Shown here in pieces: positions 27,507 to 35,499 of a stretch of 64,000 nucleotides of DNA (positions are counted from its first letter, which is position 1; every line of letters begins with the position of its first letter). Position numbers and translations under genes: made by a program. The notes under the pieces were generated by a model. That model did no database searches. It was not told where the DNA came from and saw only the letters and a list, made by a program, of their open reading frames with translations. The DNA comes from UBA1205 sp045598105 (GTDB taxonomy: Bacteria; Bacteroidota; Bacteroidia; Bacteroidales; WCHB1-69): positions 12,523 through 76,522 of the forward strand of contig JAZLLK010000088.1 in NCBI GenBank assembly GCA_045598105.1, read 5' to 3'.

Positions 27507-28364
27507 TTAACTGCGTTGATTTCTTCTATGATATGTTTTATAAGGAGCTCCTTTTTTCTTACGGCTATTGACAGGGGTGTAGCCGTGTTTGAGCTGATTT
27601 TTCCTATAGGAATAGTTCGGCGACTTGCGTTCCATGGCAAAGTCGTCTTCGGTGTCACGGGAGGCATTTTTGAAATGGAATATGTATTGGCAGCCTACCT
27701 GCAGGAAGGCAAAGCCTTCCAAATTTTTACGGTTTGATTCGTACGAATCAAACCGGTCATCTTTAATCCACCGGTAGTTGGTAGCAAAGGTAAATTTCCA
27801 ATTTCGGGCAAAGCGGTAGCCGAAGCCTATGCCGAAGGGCAGGCTGAATACGTATTTAAAGGCGCCCGACTGTCTGTGATAGTTGTCGGGGGTGTATTGT
27901 ATTTCTTTTTCGGTTTCCATATCGGTACGTATGCTGCGATAGCCCAGCCAGCCTATGCCTATGGATAAAGTGAGGTCCCAGTTCTCCAAATCATGGCTGC
28001 GGGGAAAGCATCCGAATATGTCAAAGGTATGTATCATTGACAATTCGTGCACATGTGATATTTTGGTTTCCATGTTTAGGGTGTAGTTTTTAGCTCCCAG
28101 GTTACAGTATAGCACATTGATGCGGGCAAACCAAAATGAGGCTATATCTTTACCAAAGTATGCCGAACCGGCAAAATGACGATCCTTATAAAAGTCTACG
28201 GTGACAGGGTTAGCAAAGAATGGGTTGCTTTGCGGTGATACATCACCAAAAAAGCGGTCTATACCCACATTAATGCCCACGTTCCAGTTTCTGCCGGCGT
28301 CATAAAACTGTGCCCGGACAGCTAAAGATGTGAATAATAATGTGAATATAAATATTTTACGCAT
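27507..28364 (-). CDS. Outer-membrane beta-barrel protein with basic C-terminal tail
   Basis: The 285-residue product has a signal peptide cleaved after VRA near residue 18. The rest shows alternating hydrophobic strands with aromatic girdles (NWNVGINVGIDRFFGD, LGWLGYRS-like segments, FAFLQVGCQYIFHF), as in small Bacteroidota barrels. After the last strand, about 50 residues are rich in Lys, Arg, Asn and Tyr, which is unusual for a barrel and would lie in the periplasm. It stands between gldH and pheT with gaps of 14 and 20 bp. A gliding or T9SS role is suggested only by position. Confidence 0.75.
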   Translation of the reverse strand: MRKIFIFTLLFTSLAVRAQFYDAGRNWNVGINVGIDRFFGDVSPQSNPFFANPVTVDFYKDRHFAGSAYFGKDIASFWFARINVLYCNLGAKNYTLNMETKISHVHELSMIHTFDIFGCFPRSHDLENWDLTLSIGIGWLGYRSIRTDMETEKEIQYTPDNYHRQSGAFKYVFSLPFGIGFGYRFARNWKFTFATNYRWIKDDRFDSYESNRKNLEGFAFLQVGCQYIFHFKNASRDTEDDFAMERKSPNYSYRKNQLKHGYTPVNSRKKKGAPYKTYHRRNQRS

Positions 28365-28378
28365 GTGCTAAGCAAGGG

Positions 28379-28858
28379 CTATTTTTTGTGAGGGTACAGG
28401 GTGTATGATACCGACTGCACATCAGGAAGGTCATAATACCGGGTGGTATTTTGAATGTCAATGGTATAGTTGCCTTCATGTGCGAAGGTGCGATTAGTGA
28501 ATACATTCATACTTACTGTCCACACATCACCGGTAACATCTCCCAAGTGGTTACCTTCTATATCTTTTACTGACAGGTATTTGGTAAATACGTTTTCCTG
28601 CCCGTCAGGGTAGGTGAGTATGATTTGTATAGGAATGAGGCTATGCTCAAAGTTATCCCATACGCTAAGGTGTATATCCATGTCATAAGCCGTGCGGGTA
28701 TTGGTAATGGAGAAAGTGTCGGTAATGGGAACAAAATGGTTCCAAATGTTACCGCTGAAGGTGTATGTATAGTTATATTGATGGCGTGAACCGCAACTTA
28801 TAAGGCACAAAGCACTTATGCACACGGCCACGTAGCAGATGTATTTACTTAATTTCAT
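28379..28858 (-). CDS. gldH: GldH family gliding-motility lipoprotein
   Basis: The 159-residue protein has a type II signal with the lipobox LISC at residues 19-22. The mature part follows the GldH pattern: W near the start, DTFSITNTRTAYDMDIHL, LTYPDGQENVF, DIEGNHLGDVTGDVW and GNYTIDIQNTTRYYDLPDVQSV. GldH is needed for gliding in Flavobacterium, yet homologues occur widely in non-gliding Bacteroidota with T9SS. It is the first gene of a run of six. Confidence 0.85.
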   Translation of the reverse strand: MKLSKYICYVAVCISALCLISCGSRHQYNYTYTFSGNIWNHFVPITDTFSITNTRTAYDMDIHLSVWDNFEHSLIPIQIILTYPDGQENVFTKYLSVKDIEGNHLGDVTGDVWTVSMNVFTNRTFAHEGNYTIDIQNTTRYYDLPDVQSVSYTLYPHKK

Positions 28859-28908
28859 ATATTATATTGCTGGTTATCAATTAGGTTAAAAAATATTAAC
28901 AATAAATA

Positions 28909-28916
28909 CAAAGGTA
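28909..28916 (-). promoter_or_regulatory. -7 promoter element of the gldH-pheT run
   Basis: Minus-strand TACCTTTG, 50 bp before gldH. No comparable element was seen between the following genes. Confidence 0.6.
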
Positions 28917-28962
28917 TAATTTTTTTTTCAGTCAAAAGGCGTTTTGGTATTAAAATTTGGTG

Positions 28963-28970
28963 TACTTTTG
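28963..28970 (+). promoter_or_regulatory. -7 promoter element of the glycosyltransferase-M16 pair
   Basis: TACTTTTG with TTTG at 28943-28946 upstream. The start codon is 17 bp downstream. Confidence 0.6.
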
Positions 28971-28987
28971 CTTTAAAAAATATAGAA

Positions 28988-30208
28988 ATGGCTGTTAAAC
29001 ACGTATACATACTTATACCGGCTATGGATGAGGAAGCATATTTGCCTAATACACTGGCATGTATAATGCGTGAAAGTGTGTGTGTGCCTGTAAGGGTAAT
29101 GGTGTGTGTGAATCAGCCCGATGACTGGTGGCAGCAAGCTGATAAGCTGGCCGTGTGTGAGTCTAACAGACGCACCATGGCTTATGTACAGGCCACTTAC
29201 GGAGGTTTGGTAGAGGTTACAGACTGTTCTTCACCCGGCAGGGGCTGGGCTGCTAACCGATGTGGGGTAGGCATGGCCAGGCGGCTATTGATGCGGCAGG
29301 CCTTACGTGAGGCGGAGCCCGATGATGTGCTTATAAGTATGGATGCCGATACCTGCTGGCAGCAGGGTTATGTGCAGGAGGTATGTGATAGGCTGGCACA
29401 TAAGGCTGAAGCATTGTGCAGCCGGTATTATCACCCCATGAGTGGGGCACTCAGGCAGGACAGGGCCATGCTGAGGTATGAAATATATATGCGAAGTTAT
29501 TTAATTAATCAGCTGCGTATAGGGTCGCCGTATGCCTTTACGGCATTAGGTTCGGTAATAGCGTGTACGGCCGGCGCGGCCAAAAAGGTGGACGGCTTTG
29601 ATACACAGGTGTCGGGTGAAGATTTCTATTTTTTGCAAAAGCTGGCCAAAAGCAGGCCTGTGGCTTTGTATAGTGAGCAGGTGGTATATCCGGCCAACAG
29701 GGTGTCACATAGGGTGCCGTATGGTACGGGGCCTGCCATAGCCAAAAATATGGAGGGGCATACGGAGGTGTATCCTGTATTTTCTCCCTCGCATTTTGAT
29801 GATATAAAACAGGTGTATGATATGCTTCCTTCCCTTATGGAGGCAGATGTGGAATGTAAATATTTGTATTTTTTAACACAATTATTTAAAAATAATAATT
29901 TTTTAGCTCCTTTAAGACGTAATAGTAAAAGTATAACTCAGTTTAAAAAAGCGTTCCATCAAAAAGCGGATGCTTTGCGGGAATTTCAATATTTACGATG
30001 GTGTACGCAGCAGGAGGCGGGTGGTGATGAAGAACATTTGCTCCGGTTGTTGCAGCAGCATTATGCCACGCATGCCGGTGTACTGCCACCTGCAGGGTGG
30101 ACTATGGAAGCCTTGCCTGTAGAGCGGCTTAATGCCATAAGGAATGAATTATATGTTATAGAGGATGAGCTAAGGAAGGAGAGTGATAGAAGAAATAATT
30201 ATATATAA
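28988..30208 (+). CDS. Glycosyltransferase family 2-like protein
   Basis: This 406-residue protein starts VYILIPAMDEEAYLPNTLACI, the nucleotide-binding strand of GT-A enzymes, and has the metal-binding DAD in LISMDADTCWQ near residue 121. A later SGEDFYFLQKL matches the acidic acceptor motif (ED). No membrane helices are evident. The C-terminal ~130 residues are helical and of unknown purpose. It is followed 7 bp later by an M16 peptidase gene, so both are co-transcribed. Confidence 0.82.
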   Translation: MAVKHVYILIPAMDEEAYLPNTLACIMRESVCVPVRVMVCVNQPDDWWQQADKLAVCESNRRTMAYVQATYGGLVEVTDCSSPGRGWAANRCGVGMARRLLMRQALREAEPDDVLISMDADTCWQQGYVQEVCDRLAHKAEALCSRYYHPMSGALRQDRAMLRYEIYMRSYLINQLRIGSPYAFTALGSVIACTAGAAKKVDGFDTQVSGEDFYFLQKLAKSRPVALYSEQVVYPANRVSHRVPYGTGPAIAKNMEGHTEVYPVFSPSHFDDIKQVYDMLPSLMEADVECKYLYFLTQLFKNNNFLAPLRRNSKSITQFKKAFHQKADALREFQYLRWCTQQEAGGDEEHLLRLLQQHYATHAGVLPPAGWTMEALPVERLNAIRNELYVIEDELRKESDRRNNYI

Positions 30209-30215
30209 TAATTAT

Positions 30216-31460
30216 ATGATAGAATTTGAAAAATATAAGTTAAACAACGGGCTTACCGTAATATTGCAGCCCGATAGTACTACGCCCATGGCAGCGGTGA
30301 ATGTATGTTATAATGTGGGTTCACGTGATGAGCGGGAGGAAAGAACCGGTTTTGCTCATTTATTTGAGCATTTAATGTTTGGCGGTTCAAGGAATGTACC
30401 CTCGTATGATGAGCTTTTGCAAAGGGTAGGTGGTGAAAACAATGCTTTTACCGGTGCCGATATTACCAATTACTATCTTACCTTGCCGGCGCAGAATGTG
30501 GAAACGGCTTTTTATTTGGAGTCGGACCGTATGAATGAGTTGGCCTTTGGGGAAAAGAGTTTTAATGTACAGCGTAATGTGGTGGTGGAGGAGTTCAATC
30601 AGTCGTATTTGAATCAGCCGTATGGTGATGCCATGTTGCTGTTAAAGCCTTTGGCGTATAAGGTGCATCCGTACCGATGGAACACCATAGGTATTACGCC
30701 TGAGCATGTAAAAAATGCCACCATGGAGGAGGTAAAGGAGTTTTTTTACACTTTTTACCGCCCTGATAATGCGGTGCTCACCGTGAGCGGGAATATACAT
30801 GTGGAGGAGTGTAAAAAAATGATACATAAGTGGTTTTCTGATATTTCGGCCGGCAGCCCCTACCATCGTAACCTGCCAAAAGAGCCTATACAGCGTGAGG
30901 CACGCCTACAGCAGGTAGAAAGGGATGTGCCTTGTGATGCCTTGTACAAGGCATATAAAATGTGCAGGCGTAACTGTCCTGATTTTTACGCCACGGATTT
31001 GCTTTCAGATGTGCTCTCCAATGGTGATTCGGCACGGCTTACGCGGTATTTGGTGAATGAGCAGCATGTATTTACCTCGGTGAGTGCCTATGTAACGGGT
31101 ACATTTGATGAAGGACTATTCATTATATCGGGATATGTAAATGAGGGCGTGAGTATGGAAGAAGCCGATAAGGCGGTGCAGGAACAGTTGCAGGCATTGT
31201 GCGAGCAGCCTGTAAGTGATTATGAACTGCAAAAGGTGAAGAATAAGGTGCAAACCGTGCTGGACTATGCAGAGTTGGCCGTACAGGATAAGGCCATGAA
31301 TTTGTCCATATTTGAGGTAATGTCACAGGCTGAAGATGTTAACGCTGAAGATGAAAAGTATATGGGAGTAAGCAAGGAGAATATGCAAATGCTTGCAAAA
31401 GAAGTGTTTGATAACGAAAAATGCTCCACATTATATTATAAGGCACAAAAAAGTAAGTAG
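30216..31460 (+). CDS. M16 family zinc metallopeptidase
   Basis: The start at ATG 30216 gives 414 residues beginning MIEFEKYKLNNGLTVILQPD. The inverted zinc motif HLFEH is at 48-52, and the distal Glu is in NVVVEEFNQS about 74 residues later, so the active site is complete. C-terminal half has the second M16 domain. There is no signal peptide, unlike many outer-envelope M16 proteins of the phylum. Such peptidases degrade short peptides, usually as dimers or with a partner. Confidence 0.93.
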   Translation: MIEFEKYKLNNGLTVILQPDSTTPMAAVNVCYNVGSRDEREERTGFAHLFEHLMFGGSRNVPSYDELLQRVGGENNAFTGADITNYYLTLPAQNVETAFYLESDRMNELAFGEKSFNVQRNVVVEEFNQSYLNQPYGDAMLLLKPLAYKVHPYRWNTIGITPEHVKNATMEEVKEFFYTFYRPDNAVLTVSGNIHVEECKKMIHKWFSDISAGSPYHRNLPKEPIQREARLQQVERDVPCDALYKAYKMCRRNCPDFYATDLLSDVLSNGDSARLTRYLVNEQHVFTSVSAYVTGTFDEGLFIISGYVNEGVSMEEADKAVQEQLQALCEQPVSDYELQKVKNKVQTVLDYAELAVQDKAMNLSIFEVMSQAEDVNAEDEKYMGVSKENMQMLAKEVFDNEKCSTLYYKAQKSK

Positions 31461-31476
31461 TATGAAAAAAAATTAG

Positions 31477-31484
31477 TACTTTTG
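31477..31484 (+). promoter_or_regulatory. -7 promoter element of the 31518 gene
   Basis: TACTTTTG, 33 bp before the start codon. Confidence 0.6.
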
Positions 31485-31517
31485 CAATTTTGAGTCATTA
31501 ATTAAACAAGTCGATAT

Positions 31518-32249
31518 ATGAAAAAGAAAATAGTATTATTAGCCGGTATAGCCTTATTGTGGGCAGGTAATGTGGCGTATGCACAGTTTTCCATTAAAGC
31601 AGGCGGATGTTTGCCTTTTGTGGGTGAAAATTTCAGCAGTTATGCCAATGATTTTAAGCAGGAGCAAATAGGAGTGTATGCAGGGCTGGAAGGTAACATA
31701 CATGTGTGGGATCACAAGCGTGAACATACTGACCATTCCATAGGTATTACCCTGAATGCAGATTATATGTGGAATACTTGGAATACCGCCTATAGGCAAA
31801 AAATATCCGATAAGTACACCGCATTATATACTAATGCCAATGTGAGTTATGTACATTATATGAATATACCCGTAATGATAGGCCTACGATATAAAATGCA
31901 GGCTTCCAATCACTCGGTAGGTATGTCAATAGATGCAGCCGTGGGCTGTGACCTGCTGTACCGCACTCCGCTCAAGGTGGGGTATAAGCTTGCAGGAAAA
32001 GATATGCAGTATAAGAAAGAATACAACCTGTCCTATGGAGTGGCTGCCCGTGCGGGTATATGCTTATTGGCAGGGGATCATTTTTGTGTAGGTGTGCATT
32101 ATCATTTGTTACATATAAGTAATAACAGCGGTGTAACCTCGCTGTCAAAAATGCCTTCAGGTGAAGAAGTGGAGTACAATGAGTGGACAAATGATAATGT
32201 AAAACTGTTTTCACACACATTCGGCTTTTCAATAGGTGTAATATTTTAG
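31518..32249 (+). CDS. Outer-membrane beta-barrel protein (PorT-like size)
   Basis: The 243-residue product has a clear signal peptide ending VAYAQ near residue 23. It then shows about eight amphipathic strands with Tyr and Phe ends (IGVYAGLEGNIHV, HSIGITLNADYMW, FCVGVHYHLLHIS, FGFSIGVIF). The final Phe is typical of outer-membrane barrels. It is similar in size to PorT-family barrels but no specific function can be given. It has its own promoter and terminator. Confidence 0.78.
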   Translation: MKKKIVLLAGIALLWAGNVAYAQFSIKAGGCLPFVGENFSSYANDFKQEQIGVYAGLEGNIHVWDHKREHTDHSIGITLNADYMWNTWNTAYRQKISDKYTALYTNANVSYVHYMNIPVMIGLRYKMQASNHSVGMSIDAAVGCDLLYRTPLKVGYKLAGKDMQYKKEYNLSYGVAARAGICLLAGDHFCVGVHYHLLHISNNSGVTSLSKMPSGEEVEYNEWTNDNVKLFSHTFGFSIGVIF

Positions 32250-32285
32250 TAAACAGGTGTTTATGATAAATAACACTTTGCAATG

Positions 32286-32328
32286 TTTAATCACATAAAA
32301 AAACATTCGTTTTTTTTATGTGATTAAA
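32286..32328 (+). terminator. Terminator of the 31518 barrel gene
   Basis: TTTAATCACATAAAAAAA (32286-32303) pairs with the complementary stretch 32311-32328 around a loop CATTCG. The arms are near perfect and rich in A and T. Confidence 0.75.
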
Positions 32329-32355
32329 GTTTTTTTAGGGTTATAACATATACAC

Positions 32356-32823
32356 ATGAAACGATTAATATATTTAAGTATAGCAATAATATTGCTAATG
32401 GTAACCGGCTGTAAAAAGCAGGTGAAAAGCGTAAACGTAACACCCGCAACTTTAGCCTTAAAGGTGTGGTAAATGTGTTGTTTACAGGCTGTTGTAATGC
32501 CCGATAAGTCGCCTTAGGAGGTAACAAGTATAAGTAATGGCATGACCGTGACAGAAACAAATGTTATGGGCAATGTAAAGGCATTAGCCGGAGGCGAGTA
32601 TGAAATATATGCCTGTGCCGATGTATTTAAGGCTGTATGTAAGGTAAGGGTGGAGGCAGCCGGGCCCGGAGATGGTATCGGTGCCACCACAGGCAACCTT
32701 CGTGTGGTACGCGGCGACAGCCGGAAAAATGATGAAACCTATAGCCGCATCACCGCCCGATACGGTTGCAGTGCTAATGCCGGTTATGACTGCAACGGGC
32801 TTCGTTTGGTGCAGGAACCCTAA
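32356..32823 (+). pseudogene. Decayed lipoprotein with Ig-like (Big_2) domain and fragment of FGE-sulfatase domain
   Basis: One reading frame runs from ATG 32356 to 32823 but is cut by TAA at 32470 and TAG at 32515. The first 38 residues hold a lipoprotein signal (lipobox VTGC) and SVNVTPATLALKV, the first strand of a Big_2 domain. The same frame continues with QAVVMPDKSP, EVTSISNGM, NVKALAGGEYEI and FKAVCKVRV, the rest of that domain. The last ~50 residues (NLRVVRGDSRKND, GYDCNGLRLVQ) look like the end of a formylglycine-generating-enzyme-type domain, whose first ~200 residues are missing. Two stops plus a deletion point to a dead gene. Confidence 0.75.
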
Positions 32824-32863
32824 TAAATATAGTGAAACAGTCTATGTGGTATAGCTCTAATAT

Positions 32864-32896
32864 ATATCCGCTACGCAGGTGTCGGATATTTTTTTT
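32864..32896 (+). terminator. Terminator after the lipoprotein pseudogene
   Basis: ATATCCG (32864-32870) pairs with CGGATAT (32883-32889), followed by eight T. A second hairpin of CCGCC and GGCGG with T- and A-run arms lies at 32969-32995, before the end of the opposing operon, but lacks a U-tract on either strand. Confidence 0.7.
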
Positions 32897-33011
32897 GCCC
32901 GCAAGGGTAATTGTATATGTAAAAGGTATGCCCTTTCATACGGGTAGGAATGAGCAGTGTCTTTTATTTTTTTTGCCGCCATTGGCGGTAAAAAATTATG
33001 ATTATGTAAAA

Positions 33012-35471
33012 TTAGAGTTGTTTTTTGCAATTTTCTATCATAAAATGCAGCCGGTTGAACACATTGGCTTCAGAGGTGCTGCTGTCAAAATCGAGGAATA
33101 GCAGATTCATGTGTGGGTACACCTGTTTAATGCGTTTTTCCACGCCTTTGGATATAATATGGTTGGCTATACAGCCAAAGGGTTGCAGGCTCACCACATT
33201 GTGTATGCCGTGTTCGGCCAGGTTGCATATTTCACCGGGCAGGTCCCAGCCTTCGCCAAAGTCGGCGGCCATGTTAATGATACGTTCGGCCAATCGGGCG
33301 TCAGTGAATATATCGGTAAACTTGCGGTAGAAAGGGAAGGCTTGGCAGGCGCGGTCGTAGGCACGCATTACCGAGCGAAGGTAGGCATAGAAGGCATCGG
33401 TAATGATAACAGGTGTGTGTTCCTGTTTAATATGGAGTTTGCGATTAATATGATTGTTTACAAATGAGGTGGAGAAGAAGTTGATAATGGAAGGAGGCAC
33501 TACTTCCACTCCGTGGTCCATAAGCCACCGGCTTACGTATTTATTGCTAAATCCGTTGTATTTTACGTATATTTCGCCCACCACACCTATTACGGGTATT
33601 TTTTTATCGGTACGGGTGTGCAGGGCAAATTCTTTGGCGGCCTGTTTTATAAGGGGCAGCAGCTGTTTACCGCGGTTAGCTTCTATGAAGGGGAGGGCTG
33701 CCCGGGTGTATTTATCACGCAGGGAGGCGGCTATGCCCTGTTCGGTTTCTCTTACTAAGGCAGCGTGGTAAAGTTTGTTAATACAGTCGGCATACAGCAT
33801 GGTATGTATAATTACACCGGCCATGTGTTTCCAGTTTACGGTGAATCCGGGTTGGCAGGCGTTAATGCCTGTGCCGGTGGCCAGTGAAATTACGGGTATA
33901 TTACTGTATCCTGCTGACACCATGGCGTTTTTAATAAGGGCGTAGTAGTTGGAGGCACGGCATTGACCGCCTGTTTGGGTAATGATGACGGCGGTATTTT
34001 GCAGGTCGTATTTTCCGCTTTGCAGGGCATTCATTATGCTGCCCACCACTATGGTAGCGGGGTAGCATATATCATTGTTGGCATATTTGAGTCCTGTTTC
34101 GGCGGCCTGTTGGTTGCCGGTAGGCAGGCATACCACGTGGTAGCCCATACATTTGAACACGGAGGCTACAAATTCGGAGTAGCCTTCGGCAAAATAGGGG
34201 GCTATGATGGTACGTTTACGGTCTTCGGCTTCAAAGGTCTTGGTGGTGATATAGGGCTTGGCGGGGGCGGAGGAAATAAAGTTTTCCTTACACGATTCCA
34301 CCAAGGAGCGTATGCGAAGGCGGAGGGAGCCTATATTGTTCACGTCGTCTATTTTGAGTGTGGTGAGGTTTTTGCCATAGCGTTGGAGTATGGCGTTTAC
34401 TTCATCAAGTATAAAGGCGTCGGGGCCGCAGCCAAAGGAGGTGAGTTCTACCATTTGCAGGTGGGGGTGGGGGTAGTTGCCGGCAAAGTAGGCGGCTTTG
34501 AATATTCTGTTAGGGTAGGCCCATTGGCTCACGGCGTTAAGTTCGTCATACACGGGGGTGCCGGTCATGGAGGCTACGTGTTCGGTAATCACGTCTATGC
34601 CCATGTCGGCTATGGATTGTGATATTTTATGTTCTATAAGCGGGTCGGTATGATAGGGCCTGGCGGCCAAAAGTATAACCATGCGGTTGTCTTCACGGGC
34701 ACGGTTCAGTATTTCTTCCGCTCTGCGGGTAAGGGTAAACAGGTATTCGTTTTGGGCATGTATGGCCTGTTGTACGGCCTGAATGGCTTTATTTTTTTTA
34801 ATGCCCAGGGTGGCCAAATAGCTGACGCATGCTTTTTGCAGCATGTGTTCATCATTGAAGGCTATTACGGGGGCGTCAACAGGGATGTGGTGTTTGGCAA
34901 GCGGGTTCATGGAGCTTTTAATTACGTCGCTATAGCCTGATACTATGGGGCAGTTGAAGCTGTTTTGGGCTTGCGGGTCTTCTTTACGCTCGTACACCAC
35001 CCACGGGTAGAATATACGTTCTACGCGGCGGCTTATGAGGTCGTTAATGTGGCCGTGCATAAGTTTGGCCGGAAAGCATATATTGTCGGCCATAATGGAG
35101 CGGAGGCCGGTTTGGTACATTTGATTGGAGGAGGTACCTGACAGCTCCACTTTGCATCCGCAGGCGGTGAACAGGGTGTGCCAAAAGGGGTAGTTTTCGT
35201 ATATGCCCAGTGCCCGCGGCATGCCTATTACGGGGCCGGAGTTATTGCTTTTTCGTTGGAACAGAAGTCGGTATTTTTCGGTGAACATGTTGGTGCCCTT
35301 GTGTAGCACTTCGCTATGGTTGGTGTATATTTTTTCGCAGTTATTGCCCGAAAAATATTCATTGCCGTTGGCAAAAGTGAACTTACGTACGGTGCAGTGG
35401 TTGTCGCAGCCGGGGCAGGTTTCAAATGCGGACTGATATTGGTTGGCATTTACTATATCGGTAAGGTTCAT
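33012..35471 (-). CDS. CoA-enzyme activase-associated protein: DUF2229 and 2-hydroxyglutaryl-CoA dehydratase D-like domains
   Basis: The 819-residue protein matches the C-terminal half of the large activase-type proteins. It begins with a Cys cluster CPGCDNHC (residues 19-26). The DUF2229-like domain follows (IGMPRALGIYENYPFWHTLF, ADNICFPAKLMHGH), then a HGD-D-like region (NNDICYPATIVVGS, TQTGGQCRASNY). The Cys are placed for an iron-sulfur cluster. Related dehydratases remove water from 2-hydroxyacyl-CoA by radical chemistry in anaerobes. It lies 28 bp after the ATPase gene of the same operon. The substrate is not known for this subgroup. Confidence 0.85.
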   Translation of the reverse strand: MNLTDIVNANQYQSAFETCPGCDNHCTVRKFTFANGNEYFSGNNCEKIYTNHSEVLHKGTNMFTEKYRLLFQRKSNNSGPVIGMPRALGIYENYPFWHTLFTACGCKVELSGTSSNQMYQTGLRSIMADNICFPAKLMHGHINDLISRRVERIFYPWVVYERKEDPQAQNSFNCPIVSGYSDVIKSSMNPLAKHHIPVDAPVIAFNDEHMLQKACVSYLATLGIKKNKAIQAVQQAIHAQNEYLFTLTRRAEEILNRAREDNRMVILLAARPYHTDPLIEHKISQSIADMGIDVITEHVASMTGTPVYDELNAVSQWAYPNRIFKAAYFAGNYPHPHLQMVELTSFGCGPDAFILDEVNAILQRYGKNLTTLKIDDVNNIGSLRLRIRSLVESCKENFISSAPAKPYITTKTFEAEDRKRTIIAPYFAEGYSEFVASVFKCMGYHVVCLPTGNQQAAETGLKYANNDICYPATIVVGSIMNALQSGKYDLQNTAVIITQTGGQCRASNYYALIKNAMVSAGYSNIPVISLATGTGINACQPGFTVNWKHMAGVIIHTMLYADCINKLYHAALVRETEQGIAASLRDKYTRAALPFIEANRGKQLLPLIKQAAKEFALHTRTDKKIPVIGVVGEIYVKYNGFSNKYVSRWLMDHGVEVVPPSIINFFSTSFVNNHINRKLHIKQEHTPVIITDAFYAYLRSVMRAYDRACQAFPFYRKFTDIFTDARLAERIINMAADFGEGWDLPGEICNLAEHGIHNVVSLQPFGCIANHIISKGVEKRIKQVYPHMNLLFLDFDSSTSEANVFNRLHFMIENCKKQL

Positions 35472-35499
35472 AACGGGTATATTTTTATGGCGTAAGGCT

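Noticed and set aside
32356..32823. Stop-codon readthrough or recoding of TAA and TAG
   Set aside because: TAA, TAG and TGA all end normal genes in the window; two nonsense changes plus a missing domain part are simpler.
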